Positions 15,787 to 24,062 of a stretch of DNA of 32,214 nucleotides are shown here, piece after piece. Both the position numbers and the translations under genes were made by a program. This DNA is from Clostridia bacterium (lineage in GTDB: Bacteria; Bacillota_A; Clostridia; TANB77; CAG-508). The stretch spans positions 1 through 32,214 of the forward strand of contig JAAVZD010000015.1 of NCBI GenBank assembly GCA_022791475.1, read 5' to 3'. The notes beneath the pieces are model-generated. The model was not told where the DNA came from, did no database searches, and saw only the letters and a program-made list of their open reading frames with translations. Each line of letters starts with the position of its first letter. Positions within the stretch are counted from its first letter, which is position 1.

Positions 15787-17757
15787 TTAATATTTCACTA
15801 CTAATTTATCAAACTTACTATTTATATATTTTTCCAATTTACCCATAAATTCTTCTGATTTTATTTCTTTATTTGCTACCATTTCCAAACCCTTTTCCCA
15901 ACTTGCAGTTAGTTTTGGGTTTAGCATATCTGGCATTGATGAGTATACTACGTCATAAATTGCTTCTCCTTTTATTGTTGGGGTTACTATTTGTGTTTTT
16001 GTATTTATGGCTATGTAGTTTATTTTTTCTAGTTTTTTTATTATTTCCCCTCTTGTTGCACTTGTTCCTATTCCTGCTCCTTTTATTTGTTCCCTTAGTT
16101 CTTCATCTTCTATTAGCTTTCCTGCATTTTCCATTGCTAGTATTATTGAGCCTGAGTTGTATCTGGTTGGTGGAGTAGTTTCTGATTCTTTTATTTCATA
16201 ATTTTGAACTCCTATTTCTTGTCCTTTTTTTAAGTTTATTAAAACTTGTAAATTATTTTCTTGTTCTTTGTTTTCTTGTTTGCTATTGTCCACATTTTCT
16301 TCTTCATTTGTGGATTTCTTTGTTTCATTTTCTTTCTTTATTGGTTTTAATATTTCTAAATATCCTAAGTTTGTACATACTTTTCCACTAACACCAAATT
16401 TTTCTTTTTCTACATCGATACTTACTGATATTTTGTTATATTCTGCTGGTGGATAAAATATTGCCAAAAACCTTTTTACTATTAGTTTATATATTTGTTT
16501 GTGTAGGTCTTTTAGTTTTTCGTAACTTTCAAAACCTTGCCCTGTTGGAATTATTGCATAATGGTCTGTTATTTTGCTATCATTTACGTATTTTGTTTTT
16601 TCTAAATTTGTAGAATATTTTTGCTCTACCATTTTATTTATGAAGCCTTGTATTTCTTCATCTTTAAAACTTTTTGCTAAGCCATTTAGATTTTTCTTTA
16701 TTTCCTTTGCCACTGCTGTTGAAAGTACCCTTGCATCTGTTCTTGGGTATGTAACTAGCTTTTGTTCATATAAATTTTGTATAATTTCTAATGTTTCGTC
16801 TGGCTTTATTTTAAACCTTTTACTACATTCATTTTGAAGTTCTGCTAAGTTAAATAGTAAAGGTGCATTTTCTTTTTGTTTTGATTTTTTTATTTCTTCT
16901 ATAACTGCCTTTTTACCTTGAAGTGATATTATAAATTCTTTTGCGTCCGCTTCTTTTTTGAAACCTGTTTCATTATATAATTTAAGGCTTTCATACATTT
17001 TTGAAGTTTCACTTACTTTCCACTCTGCCTTAAATGTATTTTTTTCTTCTCCAAATTCTCCTACTATTTTATAAAATGGTGTTTTTACAAAGTTTCTAAT
17101 TTCTCTTTCACGCACTACAACCATTCCAAGTACACATGTCATTACGCGGCCTACTGAGATCGAAGCCCTTTCTTCATTTATTTTTTTTGCAATGTTTCTT
17201 CCATATATTATAGAAAGCAATCTTGAAAAATTAATTCCTATTAAGTAATCTTCTTTTGCTCTTAAATATGCTGAATCTGATAAACTATCATATTCTGAGG
17301 AATCCTTTGCTTCTTTTATACCTCTTAATATTTCTTCTTCTGTTTGGGAATCTATCCATACTCTTTTTATTTTTGCATTTGGATTTGGCTTAGCCATCAT
17401 AAACACAAGCCTTTGTATGTATTCCCCTTCACGCCCAGAGTCACCCGCATTATAAATTTCGGCTACGTCTTCTCTTTGCAAAAGACTTTTTACTATGTTA
17501 AATTGTTTTTCAACTGCTGGTATAATTTCATACTTCCATTCTTTAGGCATAAAAGGAAGAGTGTCTAGCCTCCAAAGTTTTAAATTTTCATCATACTTTT
17601 CAGGGTATGACATTGTTACTAAGTGACCAACACACCAAGTTATTATCCATTCTTGTGATTCTAAATATCCATCTTTTCTAGTAGTATTTAATTTAAGTGC
17701 TTTACTAAATTGCATAGCTACTGATGGCTTTTCTGTAATTAATAATTTTTTTGGCAT
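15787..17757 (-). CDS. topB: DNA topoisomerase III
   Basis: Type IA topoisomerase, 656 residues, for single-strand passage and decatenation. The Toprim domain opens with LLITEKPSVAMQFSKAL and carries NAGDSGREGEYIQRLVF. The active tyrosine is in LVTYPRTDARVLS. Further family motifs are SVGRVMTCVLGMVV and GIGTSATRGEIIKKLE. It ends without zinc fingers, so it is close to the short TopB form. The acidic stretch NEEENVDNSKQENKEQENN is a low-complexity insert. ATG 17757 with AAAGGAT. Intact frame; its two CGGs straddle codons. Confidence 0.93.
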   Translation of the reverse strand: MPKKLLITEKPSVAMQFSKALKLNTTRKDGYLESQEWIITWCVGHLVTMSYPEKYDENLKLWRLDTLPFMPKEWKYEIIPAVEKQFNIVKSLLQREDVAEIYNAGDSGREGEYIQRLVFMMAKPNPNAKIKRVWIDSQTEEEILRGIKEAKDSSEYDSLSDSAYLRAKEDYLIGINFSRLLSIIYGRNIAKKINEERASISVGRVMTCVLGMVVVREREIRNFVKTPFYKIVGEFGEEKNTFKAEWKVSETSKMYESLKLYNETGFKKEADAKEFIISLQGKKAVIEEIKKSKQKENAPLLFNLAELQNECSKRFKIKPDETLEIIQNLYEQKLVTYPRTDARVLSTAVAKEIKKNLNGLAKSFKDEEIQGFINKMVEQKYSTNLEKTKYVNDSKITDHYAIIPTGQGFESYEKLKDLHKQIYKLIVKRFLAIFYPPAEYNKISVSIDVEKEKFGVSGKVCTNLGYLEILKPIKKENETKKSTNEEENVDNSKQENKEQENNLQVLINLKKGQEIGVQNYEIKESETTPPTRYNSGSIILAMENAGKLIEDEELREQIKGAGIGTSATRGEIIKKLEKINYIAINTKTQIVTPTIKGEAIYDVVYSSMPDMLNPKLTASWEKGLEMVANKEIKSEEFMGKLEKYINSKFDKLVVKY

Positions 17758-17785
17758 ATTTTTACATCCTTTGCTTTTTAATTCA

Positions 17786-17815
17786 TTAGGTCGCCGTTAG
17801 CGTCGATCCCTACAT
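17786..17815. repeat. fragment of the CCCCTACA repeat family
   Basis: AGGTCGCCGTTAGCGTCGAT followed by CCCTACAT resembles the hairpin core at 4465-4493 and the 21251-21360 copies. Confidence 0.45.
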
Positions 17816-17839
17816 ATATAACATATCCTTTTTCATTTT

Positions 17840-18691
17840 TTAGTTTATTTTTATTATATCCATTTCTGAGGTTAGGCTGTTGTTTCCATATGCATATATA
17901 ATGTATATACTTCCGTCTTTTCCTAGTAGGAAATTGCTTACGTTTTCCGTTAAATACATTGCGTTTGATAAGTCTCTTTTATACATATTTTGGCCTGTTG
18001 CTTCTGATATTTTTTCTGCTTGTTTGCTTGCTTCTTTTATTTGTGTATTTATTTTTTTATTTACTTCATTTTTAGATATCTCGTATTTTTCTAATACTTC
18101 ATCTAAGGTTACACTTTCTCCTGTTTCTATGTTGTAATTGTATGATAGAACTATATTTCTTTGTGGGCTATTTCCTTCTTTTAATGTTGATTTAATCACT
18201 ACTGATAATATTCCATCATTTATATATGCTACATAGTCTATATTATATATTGTATACTGGTTAGCACCTGTTACTATACTTGTTACTTTGTTTGCAAATA
18301 TAGATTGTGTTTTTGAATTATAACCAGCAGGAATTTCTTGGTTATCTATATTAAATGCTGGTAATTTTATATCTATAGAATATTTTCCGTCTTCTTCTTG
18401 CTTAATATCATATGCTTTATATACAATATCTTCATTTTCTAAACTTTGAAATCTTTTTATATTGCTTGTATCATAACCTTGTTTATTAAATGTATTATTA
18501 AATAAATTATTAAATTCTTTAATTAAATCTTCTGGATTATCTGCAAAATTATTTACTTCAGTATTTTCTACTGCATTTTTCATATCTTCTGTTACTACTT
18601 TATCTGCAAATATTTGATAATATACTCCTAATATAATTGCTATTATACAAATAATTGTAATTACAATATACATTATTTTTCTTTTTTTCAT
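17840..18691 (-). CDS. membrane-anchored extracytoplasmic protein, possibly RsiV/PdaC-like
   Basis: A 283-residue protein with a single N-terminal membrane helix (IMYIVITIICIIAIILGVYY) and an external domain. Residues about 70-190 (IDIKLPAFNIDNQEIPAGYN, YVAYINDGILSVVI) followed by NYNIETGESVTLDEVLEKY resemble the DUF4163/DUF3298 fold of RsiV and PdaC; the NIETGE-LDEVL phrase is typical of DUF3298. That is inference from pattern. No catalytic residues are visible. Preceded by a good promoter and AAAGGAG. Three CGGs all straddle codons. Confidence 0.7.
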   Translation of the reverse strand: MKKRKIMYIVITIICIIAIILGVYYQIFADKVVTEDMKNAVENTEVNNFADNPEDLIKEFNNLFNNTFNKQGYDTSNIKRFQSLENEDIVYKAYDIKQEEDGKYSIDIKLPAFNIDNQEIPAGYNSKTQSIFANKVTSIVTGANQYTIYNIDYVAYINDGILSVVIKSTLKEGNSPQRNIVLSYNYNIETGESVTLDEVLEKYEISKNEVNKKINTQIKEASKQAEKISEATGQNMYKRDLSNAMYLTENVSNFLLGKDGSIYIIYAYGNNSLTSEMDIIKIN

Positions 18692-18721
18692 AAATTTGCT
18701 CCTTTATTTGTATTTTATCAC

Positions 18722-18750
18722 ATTATACCATTAGTATTTTTCGTTTTCAA
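18722..18750 (-). promoter_or_regulatory. promoter for the 17840-18691 gene
   Basis: TTGAAA (18750-18745) and TATAAT (18727-18722), 17-nt spacer, about 35 nt before the start. Confidence 0.7.
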
Positions 18751-18849
18751 GAATTTTAGTCAATAAATATTTATTTAAGTGATTCTGTTATAGCATGGAA
18801 CTGCACTCATATCATAAAAATATATTTAGATGTAAGCTGTAACTTTTGA

Positions 18850-18878
18850 TTGACTATTTGGCTCTTTTAGTGTATTAT
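18850..18878 (+). promoter_or_regulatory. promoter for clpE
   Basis: TTGACT (18850-18855) and TATTAT (18873-18878) with a 17-nt spacer. No clear CtsR heptad pair (GGTCAAA repeats) is seen around it. Confidence 0.65.
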
Positions 18879-18914
18879 ATACTTGTTAAATTTTAATTAA
18901 AGGAGTATGCATAT

Positions 18915-21231
18915 ATGTTATGTTCAATTTGTAACAAAAATACTGCTGTTATATTTGTTAACAAGCAACTTCCAGATAAAAGCTTTGCTACTGAAGGTTT
19001 ATGTTATGAATGTGCTAAGAAAAAAGGTATTAACCCATTAGATGCACTTTCTAAGCAAGCTAATTTATCTGAAGATGATGTTAAAGATATGGCAACTCAA
19101 ATAGAAAATATGTTTAAGGATATGTCTGAAAATATTGATATGGATTCTATTATGGGAATGGAAACAGATGGTGAAAACTTTGATGAAAGTGATAGCCCTA
19201 TGGGTGCAATCCCGCTAGGTTCAATTTTTTCAAATATGTTTGGTATGAAAAATAATTCAGAAGGGCAAACTTCTTCTGATAAGAAAAAAGTAAAAGTAGA
19301 AAAAAAACCTAAAGAGAAAAAGAAGAAGGCTTTAGATACTTTTGGAACTAATTTAACTTTTAAAGCAAGAAATAATGAACTTGATAATGTAGTTGGTAGA
19401 AATGGAGAAATTCAAAGAATTGTTCAAATATTAAATAGACGTTCTAAAAATAACCCTTGTTTAATTGGTGAACCTGGCGTTGGTAAAACTGCGATTGCAC
19501 AAGGCTTAGCAATAAAGATAGCCGAGCGGACATGTTCCTGCTAAACTTTTAAATAAAGAAGTTTATTTACTTGATATGACTGCTGTTATTGCAGGTACAC
19601 AGTTTAGAGGTCAATTTGAGGCAAGAATGAAATCTATTATTGATGAATGTAAATCTTTAGGTAATATCATCTTAGTTATTGATGAAATTCATAATATTAT
19701 TGGTGCAGGCGATGGAGAACATTCTATGAATGCTGCAAATATTTTAAAACCTTCTCTTTCTAATGGAGAAATTCAATTAATTGGTACTACTACTTTAAAA
19801 GAATATAGAAAATATATTGAAAAAGATAGTGCCTTAGAAAGAAGATTTCAACCAGTTATTGTTGAAGAACCTTCTATTACAGATTCAATTGATATATTAG
19901 ATGGTATAAAAAAATATTATGAGGATTTTCATAAAGTAAAAATTTCTACTGATGTAATTAGGCAGGCTGTAATAATGTCTGAAAAGTATATTCATGATAG
20001 ATTTTTACCTGATAAAGCAATTGATATATTAGATGAAGCTTGTTCAAGAATTAACTTGAATAACAAAGATTTATATACTTTAGAAGTTTTAAAAAATGAA
20101 CTTGCAAAAGTTCAGGAAGAAAAGGAAGAAGCAGCTTCTGCCGATTCTACTGAAGATTACCAAAAGGCTGCTGAACTTAAAGCTCGTGAATGTAGTTTAA
20201 TAGAACAGATAGATAAGATAAATGCAAACTTAAAGCTAAAAGAAATTACTGTTCAAGATATCGCAGAAGTAATCGAGAACTGGACTAAAATTCCTGTTAA
20301 GAAAATTACTGAAGAAGAAACTTTCAAATTATTAAATTTAGAGCAAAATCTTCATAAAAGAGTAATTGGCCAAGAAGAGGCTGTACAATCTGTTTCACGT
20401 GCTATTAGAAGAAATAGAGCTGGTCTTAAGAGTACAAAAAGGCCACCATCATTTATATTTGTTGGTCCTACTGGTGTTGGTAAAACTGAACTTGCTAAAA
20501 GTTTAGCATATGAAATGTTTGGAGATGAAAATTCTATTATTAGAGTTGATATGAGTGAATATATGGAAAGTCATTCTACTTCTAAATTAATTGGCTCTCC
20601 TCCAGGATATGTTGGTTATGATGATGCAGGTCAACTTACAGAAAAGGTTAAACGTCACCCTTATTCTATTGTACTTTTAGATGAAATTGAAAAGGCTCAC
20701 CCTGATGTGTTTAATATATTGCTTCAAGTTTTAGATGATGGAAGATTAACTGATAACCAAGGAAATACCATAAGTTTTGAAAATACAATTATTATTATGA
20801 CATCAAATGCTGGTTCAAACTTAAATACAAATTCTATTGGTTTTGGCGGAACATCTATTGCAAACAGAAATAAAATATTAGATGCTTTGAAAGATACTTT
20901 TAGACCTGAATTTTTAAATAGAGTTGATGAAATTGTTGTATTTAATTCATTAAATGAAAATGAATTGATACAAATTGTTGATTTAATGCTTAATGATACT
21001 ATTAAGGCTTTAGTAGATAAAAATATTTCTATGCATATTTCTGAAGAAGCAAAGAAATACTTACTAAAGCAAGGAACTGATTTAAAATTTGGAGCCAGAC
21101 CTTTAAGAAGAGCAATTCAAAGATATATTGAAGATGAACTTTCTGATATGATTTTGAAACAAGAACTGAAGAATGGTGAAATTGTTGAAATTAATGTTAC
21201 AGAAGACAATTTAAATTTTATTGTGAAATAA
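18915..21231 (+). CDS. clpE: ClpE-type AAA+ unfoldase (requires +1 shift)
   Basis: Hexameric Clp ATPase that feeds ClpP, 771 residues. A ClpE/McsA-style zinc finger (CSICNK...CYECAK, Cys 3, 6, 29, 32) and an acidic and basic linker replace the Clp_N repeats. First AAA: Walker [14 protein letters not shown], Walker [11 protein letters not shown]. Second [28 protein letters not shown], then the D2-small domain [20 protein letters not shown] at 19527-19529 falls just after the first Walker A. Skipping the C gives [20 protein letters not shown], the ClpC/E consensus; without it translation ends at CSC-stop after 209 residues. Start ATG 18915 with AAAGGAG. Confidence 0.95.
19527..19530 (+). other. 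CGGA +1 recoding site in clpE
   Basis: Reads ATA-GCC-GAG-C-GGA-CAT-GTT. Skipping the C yields IAEGHVP, the conserved strand after Walker A. Residue 205 becomes Gly. Confidence 0.9.
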
Positions 21232-21250
21232 AGACAACTACATCAATTTA

Positions 21251-21360
21251 TTGTATGTAGGGGCGATTACTAATTGTCCGCTCTTCGAAGGTTGTCTATA
21301 AAATTTATTTTTAGTAATTTTGTTGGAGGCATGGGCGATTACTAATCGTCCCTACAATGG
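21251..21360. repeat. paired GGGCGATTACTAAT repeats between clpE and pgsA
   Basis: GTAGGGGCGATTACTAATTG (from about 21255) and GGGCGATTACTAATCGTCCC (from about 21332) share a 14-nt core; the second closes as a hairpin with CCCTACA. Together they look like one mobile repeat, related to the copies at 4413-4543 and 17786-17815. The rest of 21232-21446 is plain AT-rich DNA with the pgsA leader. Confidence 0.65.
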
Positions 21361-21446
21361 CAAATAATATTAATTAGTACTGTAAAATTCAAACATAATA
21401 ATAATTGTAAAACAGATATTTATTTAATATCTAGTAGGAGGAACTT

Positions 21447-22064
21447 ATGAAAAAAATAAAAAACTGGTGCAGACATATACCAAATGCATTAACTATTTTA
21501 AGGTTTATATTAATACCATTTATTATAGTTAATATAGTAAAAAATAACTATATGGAGGCTTTTATAATTCTTACTTTATCTGGTTTAACAGATATACTTG
21601 ATGGATTTATTGCTAGAAAATTTGATTTTATAACTAACTTTGGAAAATTAATAGACCCCTTGGCTGATAAGACAACTCAAGTATCAATATTAGTTACTTT
21701 AGCTTTAAAAAATATTATTCCTATGTGGATTTTAATGATAGTTTTTATTAAAGAATTTGTTATGATAGCTGGTGCTTCTTTCCTTTATGGTAAGGAACTT
21801 GTAGTATCTAGCAAATGGTATGGAAAACTTTCAACTGTACTTTTTTATTTAGCAATTGTATCTTCTTTTATTATAAAATATGTAAATGCTACTTGCTTGC
21901 TTCCAGAAGACACATTTGGCTTCCTTCCTAATTTTGATATTTACATTTATTATTTAGCTTTAGCATCAACAGTCTTTTCTTTAGTAATGTATTATATAAC
22001 ATTTTATAAGCAAGGTTATTTGAAAAAGGAGAATTTGAAAATAGAAGAAAAAGTAGAAGAATAA
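21447..22064 (+). CDS. pgsA: CDP-diacylglycerol--glycerol-3-phosphate 3-phosphatidyltransferase
   Basis: Integral membrane enzyme that makes phosphatidylglycerophosphate, 205 residues. The CDP-alcohol phosphotransferase signature is complete: DGFIARKFDFITNFGKLIDP continuing LAD, i.e. DG-x2-AR-x8-G-x3-D-x3-D. N-terminal PNALTILRFILIPF and several further hydrophobic helices fit PgsA. The ATG at 21447 has AGTAGGAGGA upstream. A lysine/glutamate-rich tail ends the protein. Intact frame without in-frame CGG. Confidence 0.95.
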   Translation: MKKIKNWCRHIPNALTILRFILIPFIIVNIVKNNYMEAFIILTLSGLTDILDGFIARKFDFITNFGKLIDPLADKTTQVSILVTLALKNIIPMWILMIVFIKEFVMIAGASFLYGKELVVSSKWYGKLSTVLFYLAIVSSFIIKYVNATCLLPEDTFGFLPNFDIYIYYLALASTVFSLVMYYITFYKQGYLKKENLKIEEKVEE

Positions 22065-22069
22065 AAAAC

Positions 22070-22099
22070 AAAAGATTTAGGACGCGTCCTAAATCTTTT
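22070..22099. terminator. bidirectional terminator after pgsA
   Basis: Perfect palindrome with 15-nt arms (22070-22084 and 22085-22099) flanked by A- and T-runs, between convergent genes. Confidence 0.85.
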
Positions 22100-22103
22100 A
22101 TTT

Positions 22104-22700
22104 TTATTCATAATCTTCTAAAGCTTGGTTTAACTTATCTTTTCCTTCTACTCTTATCCCTTGTTTTAACCTATTTATATCCTCTTCTGGTAAATAATTA
22201 GTTAATATTTCTGTTTCTTCATATAAATTCAAATTATTTTGTTCATCTATATTATATATTGCAATTTTTCCTTCTAGTTCTTTTAATAAATAGTGTTCGC
22301 CACAGCTTCCTTCTTCTTCTTTGTAAAATAATACTTCATTATTTCTAAAAGTTACTATATTCCAGTTTTTATATATAGTTTCTAAATCTTCTCTTGTTTT
22401 ATTTACCATTGTTTCTGTTATTTTTTCTCTTTCTACTTTTATGTGTTCGCATTTTTTATAATATGTCTTAAATATAAATAAACAATTTGGAGAAGTTTTT
22501 TCTTCTTCACTTGCTGTTGTTACTAATTCTATATTACTATTTACTAAATTGTTTTGCATTTCATTTTTTTCTACAACATTTTTTGCCTCTCCTTGTTGTT
22601 GTAAATTTGAATTTGTATTTTTATATATTGAAACTCCTATTGTAATTAATATTGCAAATATTATAATTCCAATTATACTTATTATATAATACTTTCTCAT
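22104..22700 (-). CDS. membrane-anchored protein with BofC-like C-terminal domain
   Basis: A 198-residue protein with an N-terminal membrane helix (IISIIGIIIFAILITIGVSI), a variable spacer, and a C-terminal part (about 125-198: CGEHYLLKELEGKIAIYNID, TEILTNYLPEEDINRLKQGI, LNQALEDYE) like the BofC C-terminal domain. In Bacillus, BofC acts in the forespore signal to SigK processing; in Clostridia such proteins are common but uncharacterised. Two cysteines (in SPNCLF and KKCEH) could pair. No catalytic residues are visible. A sporulation role is inference. Confidence 0.65.
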   Translation of the reverse strand: MRKYYIISIIGIIIFAILITIGVSIYKNTNSNLQQQGEAKNVVEKNEMQNNLVNSNIELVTTASEEEKTSPNCLFIFKTYYKKCEHIKVEREKITETMVNKTREDLETIYKNWNIVTFRNNEVLFYKEEEGSCGEHYLLKELEGKIAIYNIDEQNNLNLYEETEILTNYLPEEDINRLKQGIRVEGKDKLNQALEDYE

Positions 22701-22766
22701 ACTACTACCTCTTTCACATTTTGTTATAGTATGATATTTTTTTGTTAATTTTATACAATTATAATA

Positions 22767-22794
22767 AAAAAAGCACCAATTTTGGTGCTTTTTT
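22767..22794 (-). terminator. terminator of the orphan 22797-23141 gene
   Basis: 12-bp stem AGCACCAA/TTGGTGCT extended by A and T runs, directly after the stop. Confidence 0.85.
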
Positions 22795-22796
22795 CA

Positions 22797-23141
22797 TTAT
22801 TCCTCCTTATACTTTTTATACAGCCAGCTCTGACCTTCAAGTGAACCATATTGGAATTCCACTATTACTGTAGAGTCAATAATTAGCTTTCCGCTGTAGG
22901 TTCTGTTACCGTCGGTATTCCAGAAAATTAACTTTTTGCTATTCCAAAGGCTTTCCTTCAGTTTTTCGTATATAGTATCATATTGGTTTTGCTCCTGCAC
23001 ATCAAGAATTTCTCTTTTTTCCCTTCTTTTTCCCTCATATACACAAAAAGGGTTATCCTTGATGTAGTAGGTTGTTATTTCTCCTGAACTTATGCTGTTT
23101 TTTATTTTATCTGCTAATTCATTAATAGTAATTTTCCGCAT
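22797..23141 (-). CDS. hypothetical protein with foreign codon use
   Basis: A 114-residue protein, possibly cytoplasmic, of no family I recognise. It is rich in aromatic residues near the end (IFWNTDGNRTYSGK, EFQYGSLEGQSWLYKKY). It has its own promoter, AAAGGAG site and terminator, so it is a stand-alone unit. Codons such as CTG, ACC, TAC and AGC are more frequent than in neighbours, suggesting transfer. Codon 2 is an in-frame CGG (ATG-CGG-AAA) that must be read as a normal triplet: a +1 shift there meets a stop after about eight codons. This contrasts with murA, where ATG-CGG-GAG needs the shift. Confidence 0.65.
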   Translation of the reverse strand: MRKITINELADKIKNSISSGEITTYYIKDNPFCVYEGKRREKREILDVQEQNQYDTIYEKLKESLWNSKKLIFWNTDGNRTYSGKLIIDSTVIVEFQYGSLEGQSWLYKKYKEE

Positions 23142-23199
23142 ATCTATTCTCCTTTCTTTAATTAAAACAAACGAGATTTATATTAACATTACTAAATTT

Positions 23200-23228
23200 A
23201 GTATATCACATTTTTATGTTAATTGCAA
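23200..23228 (-). promoter_or_regulatory. promoter for the orphan gene
   Basis: TTGCAA (23228-23223) and TATACT (23205-23200) with a 17-nt spacer. Confidence 0.6.
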
Positions 23229-23237
23229 CTTTTTTTA

Positions 23238-23290
23238 ATAATAAAAATAACTAGAAATTAGTTTTTACTAATTCTAGTTATTTTTATTAT
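23238..23290. terminator. long terminator after the LPXTG cohesin gene
   Basis: About 24 paired bases with one bulge (CTAGAAATTAG against CTAATTCTAG) and long A/T flanks, 30 nt past the stop at 23320. Confidence 0.8.
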
Positions 23291-23319
23291 TACTTATATT
23301 TTATAACAATTAAGTATTT

Positions 23320-24048
23320 TTATTTAATTAATGATTTTCTATCAACATTTCTAATTTTTACATACATAACTATTCCTATAGTCATAAATATTATTATACT
23401 TGTTATCAGAATTATATTGTTACTTCCTGTTTGTGGTAGCTTTCCACCTACAATGTTATCTTTATTAGAAATATTAGTATCATTAGAAACTTTATTTGTA
23501 TTTTTGTCTGGTTCTGGTTTTGGGTCTGGTTTCTGATCAACTGGTGGATTTGGAATTGGATTTTCTGTTCCTTCTTTTATTGTTATATATTTGTAGGTAT
23601 TTACTACTGTACTTGGTAAAGTTCCATCTGCAATAGTAATATCTTTTAAAATTATTATATTATTTTTCTTACTTGTTTCATTTGCTTTAAAAACAAGTTT
23701 AAGAATTGTTTCATCACCTTTAGCTAATCCTTTTTTATCTATTACCAGCTTTCCATTTGACTCATTATAAGATAAATCTTTTATGGGTGTACTCCAGTCA
23801 TTTTGACCTTCCATTTTTATTAATGTAATACTTTCTTTATCATATTCTAATATTCCTTCTAATGCTATAATTCCTCTTTCAGATTGTATATTTGATATTT
23901 TTACTTCTACTGTAAACTCTTCATTCTTATTAATTTCTGTTTTATTAATTTGAATATTTACATTACAATTAGGTTTTGCATATACATTTACTTTTAATCC
24001 AATTATCATTAATAACATTATTATACTAAATTTTGCTATTTTCTTCAT
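23320..24048 (-). CDS. sortase-anchored cohesin-domain surface protein
   Basis: A 242-residue secreted protein: signal peptide (IAKFSIIMLLMIIGLKVNVYA), then a cohesin-like beta-sandwich (about 28-150; EFTVEVKISNIQSERGIIAL, LEGILEYDKESITLIKMEGQ), a proline-rich spacer (PIPNPPVDQKPDPKPEPDK) and a wall-sorting signal KLPQTGSNN with a hydrophobic stretch and a basic tail (LPQTG at about 204-208). It starts 14 nt after the 1259-residue dockerin protein stops, so both are in one operon. Cohesins bind dockerins, so this protein may hold its neighbour on the wall; that pairing is inference. Confidence 0.85.
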   Translation of the reverse strand: MKKIAKFSIIMLLMIIGLKVNVYAKPNCNVNIQINKTEINKNEEFTVEVKISNIQSERGIIALEGILEYDKESITLIKMEGQNDWSTPIKDLSYNESNGKLVIDKKGLAKGDETILKLVFKANETSKKNNIIILKDITIADGTLPSTVVNTYKYITIKEGTENPIPNPPVDQKPDPKPEPDKNTNKVSNDTNISNKDNIVGGKLPQTGSNNIILITSIIIFMTIGIVMYVKIRNVDRKSLIK

Positions 24049-24062
24049 AAATTCTCCTCGCT

